Origin: Gordonia asplenii
GTDB lineage: Bacteria; Actinomycetota; Actinomycetes; Mycobacteriales; Mycobacteriaceae
Assembly: GCF_012933505.1 (NCBI RefSeq)
Contig: NZ_JABBNB010000005.1
Location: forward strand, 186,001-250,000
DNA length: 64,000 nucleotides
Direction of reading: 5' to 3'
Positions 59,983-64,000 of this stretch are shown in pieces. Each line of letters opens with the position of its first letter. Position 1 is the stretch's first letter. A program made the translations under genes and the position numbers. The notes under the pieces are model-generated. The model did not search any database, was not told where the DNA came from, and saw nothing but the letters and a program-made list of their open reading frames with translations.

Positions 59983-60083
59983 CTGACGGATTGTCGCGCG
60001 CGTCGGCTGTGGAATCGCTGAGTCCGGCGCCGATGGGTGACCGCTGCGCGGGGACAACCTGGCAAAGTGGCAGAATCGAACCC

Positions 60084-60998
60084 ATGCCGGTGAACATTCC
60101 GCGGGATCTCCCCGCCCGCGCGATCCTCGAAGACGAGGGCATCTTCGTGATGTCCGACGAGAGGGCGCGATCCCAGGACATCCGGCCGATGCGCATCGCG
60201 ATCCTGAATCTGATGCCCACCAAAGAGGCGACCGAGACGCAACTGCTGCGTGTCCTCGGCAGCACCCCGCTGCAGGTCGAGGTGACGTTGCTGCACATGG
60301 CCAGCCACGCGTCGCGCAACACCGCGCCCGAACACCTCGAGGCGTTCTACGCCACCTTCGCCGACGTCGAGGATCGTTACTTCGACGGCATGGTGGTCAC
60401 CGGTGCACCCATCGAGCTGCTCGACTTCGAAGCCGTCGACTATTGGCCGGAGATGACGCAGATCCTGGACTGGAGCCGGGAGCACGTCTACTCGACGATT
60501 CACATCTGCTGGGGTGCGCAGGCGGCCCTCTACCGCCACTACGGCGTGCCGAAGTATGAACTGCCGCAGAAGCTTTCGGGTGTCTTCGACCATCGGGTAC
60601 TGCGGCCCGACTCCGCACTGCTGCGCGGCTTCGACGAGCGCTTCCGGGCGCCGCACTCGCGGCACACCGACGTCCACGCTGCCGACATCGCCGCGACCGG
60701 GGCCGTCGACATCCTCGCGACGAGCGACGAGGCAGGCGTTCTGCTCGCCGCGACCCCCGACAACCGGCAGGTGTTCATCACCGGGCATCCCGAGTACGAC
60801 CGCGACACGTTGTCGCGCGAGTATCGACGCGATCGCGACGCAGGGCTGGGAACCGCGATGCCCGCGAACTACTACCCCCACCACGACGAGACCCGAACTC
60901 CCGTCCTGAACTGGCGCAGCCACGGTGTGCTGCTATACGCGAACTGGTTGAATCATTGTGTATATCAACGGGTTCCGTTCGAGCAGAGCGGGACGTAG
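60084..60998 (+). CDS. metA: Homoserine O-acyltransferase MetA (predicted acetyl-specific)
   Basis: The 304-residue MetA-family enzyme has LNLMPTKEATETQLLRVLG, GMVVTGAPIELLDFEAVDYW, HICWGAQAAL with Cys142, and FITGHPEYDRDTL with His235 and Glu237, all at family-standard positions. Residue 111 is Glu, the residue that in Bacillus cereus MetA favours acetyl-CoA over succinyl-CoA. It makes the activated homoserine for methionine synthesis. Most mycolata use MetX, so this is notable. ATG 60084. Confidence 0.92.
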   Translation: MPVNIPRDLPARAILEDEGIFVMSDERARSQDIRPMRIAILNLMPTKEATETQLLRVLGSTPLQVEVTLLHMASHASRNTAPEHLEAFYATFADVEDRYFDGMVVTGAPIELLDFEAVDYWPEMTQILDWSREHVYSTIHICWGAQAALYRHYGVPKYELPQKLSGVFDHRVLRPDSALLRGFDERFRAPHSRHTDVHAADIAATGAVDILATSDEAGVLLAATPDNRQVFITGHPEYDRDTLSREYRRDRDAGLGTAMPANYYPHHDETRTPVLNWRSHGVLLYANWLNHCVYQRVPFEQSGT

Positions 60999-61187
60999 CC
61001 GACTGCTCGGCATGGATTCACCGATGGTGGACCCATTTTCGCTGGTTGAGCCTGGATCCGCCGATGGCACCCCCTCCGCTGGTTGAGCCTGGTTGAGCCT
61101 TGGTTGAGCCTGGATCTACCGGCCGAAGCGCCCCTCTGCTGGTTGAGCCGGACGAGCGCCGTGCTGAGCGAGGCGCTAGCCGAGTCC
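60999..61187. repeat. Flank of element copy 3 with GGTTGAGCC repeats
   Basis: GCTGGTTGAGCC-type phrases occur at about 61040, 61078, 61090, 61102 and 61139, mixed with GGATCCGCCGATGG. The segment is an inverted counterpart of 23135-23280. No gene is supported. Confidence 0.75.
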
Positions 61188-61361
61188 GTGTCGAAACCTC
61201 TCAGCCACAACGACTTTCGATGATGCGCGCCAACATCGGCGATGACACCCGGCAATCGAGGCGTGTGCACCCTACGGGTGCACACGCCTCGATGTCCGAT
61301 ACCATCACAGTTCGACAAGTGCGCTGACATCAAATGCATTGTGGTACAGGGGTTTCGACAC
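61188..61361. mobile_element. MITE-like composite element, copy 3 (174 bp, inverted)
   Basis: In the opposite orientation to copies 1 and 2. GTGTCGAAACCTCTCAGCCACA at the left corresponds to the right end of copies 1 and 2. The central hairpin GAGGCGTGTGCACCC/GGGTGCACACGCCTC is perfect, and CATCAAATGCATTGTGG appears near the right end. It differs from copies 1 and 2 only at scattered positions. Confidence 0.85.
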
Positions 61362-61535
61362 GCTCGTCGCTAGCGCTCCTCGCGGCTCAACCAGCAGATG
61401 CAGTGCCCGGACCGGTGAAACCAGGCTCAACCAACGGAGGGGCCCGCCGTCGGTGATCGACGCTCAACCAGCGGAGGGGCCTGCCGTCGGTGATCGAGGC
61501 TCAACCAGCGGAGGGGCCTGCCATCGGTGATCGAG
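61362..61535. repeat. Three 37-bp tandem repeats running into a coding 3' end
   Basis: After CTCGTCGCTAGCGCTCC there are units GCTCAACCAGCGGAGGGG plus CCTGCCGTCGGTGATCGA starting at 61425, 61462 and 61499 (37-bp period). The third unit covers the last codons and the stop of the methyltransferase gene. The segment at about 61382-61430 matches 33837-33885 inverted. Confidence 0.85.
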
Positions 61536-62421
61536 GCTCGGTCGACAGGGGAGTGGGCGCGTCGTAGCCGACCGTCATGCCCGAGCGGTGACCAGCCAGC
61601 ACGCGCCCGGATGCGCAAGCCTTGCCGTCGACGACGTGGGTGCGCAACTCGGCTCGAAGGTCGTCGAGCAGGGCCGCCCAACCCTCCTCGCCGAGTCGCG
61701 GGCGCAACTGCGCCGCAGCGACACGACCCGATGCCAGCCCGAGAACGATCGTCAGGCGTTCTTCGACGCCGTCGCCGTCCTCGCTGTAGAAACAGTCGAA
61801 GTCCAGCGGTGCCACGTCGACGTCGGACCAACCTGCGGCACCGAGGAATTCGTGGACGTAGCTCGGCTCGGCGAAGGCCATCGGACCCGGCGCACGGGGA
61901 CCGGGCGTCGGCGGCGGATCGGTCATCAGGTCGAGCAGTGTGGTGGTGCCCAACGTGAACGTCGGGTTCTCGCTCACGTCACGCCAGCACGCGAAACTGA
62001 GCCGGGCGCCGGGCGTGCAGGCGCTGCGGATGTTCGTGAACGCGGCAGTCGGGTCGTCGAAGAACATGACGCCGTATCGGGAGACGACTCGATCGAAGGT
62101 CGGGCCCGGGGCGATCGCCAGGAGGTCGTCGGTCTGCGCGTCAGCGATGCCGACGGTCGCGTCGGGCACGCGGGCCGATGCGGCGGCGACCATCACCGGC
62201 GAAATGTCGACGCCGACCGGGACGGCCCCGACGTCGATCGCGGCGAGGAGCAGAGTTCCTGTGCCACAACCGATGTCGAGGACCCGTTGGCCAGGAGCGA
62301 GTGCTGCGGCGGCGACGACGGCAGACGTGACCGGCTGGTAGGTGAAGTCGAAGATCTGCTCGTTCTCCACCCAACCGGCCGCGCCCTGAGTCCAGTTCTG
62401 CCGCATCTGCTCGTTGACCAT
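61501..62421 (-). CDS. Class I SAM-dependent methyltransferase
   Basis: The 306-residue product has VLDIGCGTGTLLLAA (motif I), VGVDISPVMVAAASARV (post-I) and FDRVVSRYGVMFFDDPTAAFTNI, in the UbiE/Methyltransf-11 pattern. Substrate unknown; small lipophilic acceptors are common for this group. ATG 62421 is chosen. The last dozen or so residues and the stop are encoded inside an interspersed repeat unit, so the original C-terminus may have been replaced. Confidence 0.88.
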   Translation of the reverse strand: MVNEQMRQNWTQGAAGWVENEQIFDFTYQPVTSAVVAAAALAPGQRVLDIGCGTGTLLLAAIDVGAVPVGVDISPVMVAAASARVPDATVGIADAQTDDLLAIAPGPTFDRVVSRYGVMFFDDPTAAFTNIRSACTPGARLSFACWRDVSENPTFTLGTTTLLDLMTDPPPTPGPRAPGPMAFAEPSYVHEFLGAAGWSDVDVAPLDFDCFYSEDGDGVEERLTIVLGLASGRVAAAQLRPRLGEEGWAALLDDLRAELRTHVVDGKACASGRVLAGHRSGMTVGYDAPTPLSTEPRSPMAGPSAG

Positions 62422-62431
62422 GGCGATGACG

Positions 62432-63232
62432 CTACATACCGGCCGGCGGCTTGCCGAGACAGATCGCGGCACCCATCGGGTCCTTGAAGGACGCCAGCGT
62501 GCCCCACGGCGTCTCCTCGCCGGGCATCAAGACCTCGCCGCCGAGTTCGGTCACCTTGGCAAGGGTGGCCGCGACGTCGTCGACGGTGATGTAGACCTGC
62601 CAGAACGAGGGGTGGCCGTCGCCGAACATCCCGGCCGCGGCCATGATGCCGGCGACGCTCTCCTCCGACCCGGCTGGGAAGACCTCCGAATAGTGGTCGG
62701 GGCCAACGGAATCCGGGTCGCCGCCGGTGCCGACCTCGTTGAGCCGCCAGCCCAGGGTCTGCTGGTAGAACGCCGTCGACGCCGGGTAGTCCATGCTCAT
62801 CTCGTCGAACCAGTAGGGGGTGCCGTGGGTGCCGCGTTCGGTGAAACCGGCGTGGGTGCCGGGCTGCCAGAATCCGTACGCGGCGCCTGCCGGGTCGGCG
62901 AGGACGGCCATCACACCGAGATCCCCGACGGGCATCGCGGGGACGATGACGGTGGCGCCCGCTGCGGCGGCGGTCTCGACCGCTGCGGCCGCGTCGTCGG
63001 CCTTGAAGTAGACCGACCAGACGTCGGCGGGGCCGGTCGGGTCCATCGGCGGCGCCAGTCCGGCGACGAGGCGGCCGTTGGCCGAGAAGTTTTGGTAGCC
63101 GCCGAACTCCGCGGCGGGTTCGGTTGCCTCCCAACCGAACAGGTCGCCGTAGAACGTTGCGGCACGCGCGGGGTCGGAGCTCATCAGGTCGAACCAGACG
63201 GGCGCGCCGGTCGCGGCGATGTAGTCAGGCAT
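62432..63232 (-). CDS. Two-domain VOC (glyoxalase/bleomycin-resistance fold) protein
   Basis: The 266-residue protein has two VOC modules: APVWFDLMSSDPARAATFYGDLFGWE with DVWSVYFKADDAAAAVE, and TPYWFDEMSMDYPASTAFYQQTLGWR with FWQVYITVDDVAATLAKV. Each ends in a DPxGAxxxL strand (DPAGAAYGFW, DPMGAAICLG). Metal positions are not all obvious. Such proteins are often PhnB/27-kDa-antigen-like with unknown ligands. It precedes the methyltransferase by 10 bp and is probably in the same operon. Confidence 0.88.
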   Translation of the reverse strand: MPDYIAATGAPVWFDLMSSDPARAATFYGDLFGWEATEPAAEFGGYQNFSANGRLVAGLAPPMDPTGPADVWSVYFKADDAAAAVETAAAAGATVIVPAMPVGDLGVMAVLADPAGAAYGFWQPGTHAGFTERGTHGTPYWFDEMSMDYPASTAFYQQTLGWRLNEVGTGGDPDSVGPDHYSEVFPAGSEESVAGIMAAAGMFGDGHPSFWQVYITVDDVAATLAKVTELGGEVLMPGEETPWGTLASFKDPMGAAICLGKPPAGM

Positions 63233-63493
63233 TGGAGGTCCTTTCGAAGTGGGCGATCACGAGTACAGACTGGGCAGGCGGACAGAAGTCATCGTGGACG
63301 AACCGATGATTTGCGGACACCGTAAGTCTGCCCCGGGAAGGCGGCAGGAGTGCACGCATCGCTGTTATCGGTGGCGGCTTACGCGACCGCATCGTCGGAT
63401 CGGTGCGGGCCGACTTGTCGGTCGCCCACGATGGCCTGATCTGTGGGGTAGGTGTCCTGGACGTCACGCGATCCGGGCCTGAGACTGGGTGAT

Positions 63494-64000
63494 GTGAAGA
63501 AGAACGTGGTCATCGTCGGGTATCCGGGCGTGCAGGCGCTTGACGTCGTCGGGCCGTTCGATGTGCTGTCGGGGGCGACGTTGCGCCTCGACGTCGACGC
63601 CGCGCGTACAGGCCGTGCCGCAACCGGCGGATACTCGATCACGTTGGCAAGCATCGACGGCGGCGCCGTGTCCGCTGGGCGGGGGCTGGAGTTCGCCGCG
63701 GCGTCGCTGTCCGACGTCGCTGAACCGATCGACACGGTCATCATTCCCGGTGGATACGGCATGGACGCCGCGCGTGGCACGTCGGAACTGATCTGCTGGC
63801 TGCGGCGGTCGTCGGCGCGACGCGTCGTCACCGTCTGTACGGGATCATTCATCGCCGCGCAGGCCGGACTCCTCGACGGGTGCACGGCGACGACACATTG
63901 GGCGTGGGCGGGGCGGATGGCCGATGAGTTCCCCGCGGTCGACGTCGATCCCGACCCGATCTTCGTGCGCAGTTCTGAACGCGTGTGGACCTCGGCGGGG
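63494..64000 (+). CDS. GlxA-type (DJ-1/PfpI plus AraC) regulator, 3' truncated
   Basis: The open frame begins at GTG 63494 and continues past the window end; 169 codons are visible. MKKNVVIVGYPGVQALDVVGPFDVLS, TVIIPGGYGMDAARG and VVTVCTGSFIAAQAGLLDGCTATTHWAW are the DJ-1/PfpI domain of GlxA/AraC-family regulators, with the nucleophile-elbow Cys in TVCTGSF. A C-terminal AraC helix-turn-helix is expected beyond 64000. Alternatively it is a stand-alone PfpI protein. Confidence 0.88.
   Translation, partial: MKKNVVIVGYPGVQALDVVGPFDVLSGATLRLDVDAARTGRAATGGYSITLASIDGGAVSAGRGLEFAAASLSDVAEPIDTVIIPGGYGMDAARGTSELICWLRRSSARRVVTVCTGSFIAAQAGLLDGCTATTHWAWAGRMADEFPAVDVDPDPIFVRSSERVWTSAG

Overview
This 64 kb window is high-GC DNA from a mycolic-acid-containing actinomycete. 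The evidence is two antigen-85-like mycolyltransferase relatives, a MaoC/FadE/Ltp2/KstD/HsaEFG steroid cluster controlled by a KstR-type repressor, ClpC1 and a mycothiol-type maleylpyruvate-isomerase-fold protein. Gene order and protein character fit Gordonia or a close relative best, but this is inferred from reading the proteins and was not tested by search. I saw no rRNA, tRNA, CRISPR array or autonomous transposase.

Layout. 1-13.5 kb holds housekeeping and accessory genes: the end of an oligopeptidase B-like gene, a nitronate monooxygenase, a Uma2 protein, a MarR-DHA2 efflux pair, a glutathione-peroxidase-like enzyme, purS-purQ, an M18 aminopeptidase, a divergent HxlR/NmrA pair and a divergent TetR/hydrolase pair. 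13.6-19.5 kb holds clpC with a likely ClgR site, a lipase-like hydrolase and an acyl-CoA synthetase. 19.5-23.4 kb is rich in repeats around an EVE-WYL gene pair. 23.4-31.3 kb contains two catabolic modules. One is a PucR-controlled flavin amine oxidase plus cupin. The other is an acyl-CoA ligase plus SDR-amidohydrolase-MaoC operon, and both of its promoters carry the same MarR-type inverted repeat. 31.3-39.4 kb carries cell-envelope and secreted proteins, bluB and an aldehyde dehydrogenase.

39.4-59 kb is a cholesterol/steroid catabolism cluster in mycobacterial order: kstR, chsE3 (fadE34), a fused chsE1-chsE2, chsH2, chsH1, ltp2, a fadD19-like ligase, then hsd4B-kstD and hsaE-hsaG-hsaF. Together these genes remove the last part of the sterol side chain (ChsE1E2, ChsH1H2, Ltp2), dehydrogenate ring A (KstD) and convert the small ring-cleavage product to pyruvate and an acyl-CoA (HsaEFG). 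Three 14-bp KstR boxes mark their promoters. 59-64 kb holds ctaG, metA, a methyltransferase, a two-domain VOC protein and the start of a DJ-1/PfpI-type regulator.

The most unusual content is repetitive DNA. Two tandem arrays are built on a 14-bp palindrome centred on GATTGCAATC, with 12 copies at 19.67-20.38 kb and 13 copies at 49.25-49.89 kb. Their main period is 63 bp, six helical turns. A 174-bp MITE-like element with terminal inverted repeats and a central hairpin occurs three times (22.96, 33.94 and 61.19 kb). Members of related interspersed repeat families have also entered, in frame, the coding sequences of chsH2 and chsH1, the two subunits of one enzyme.
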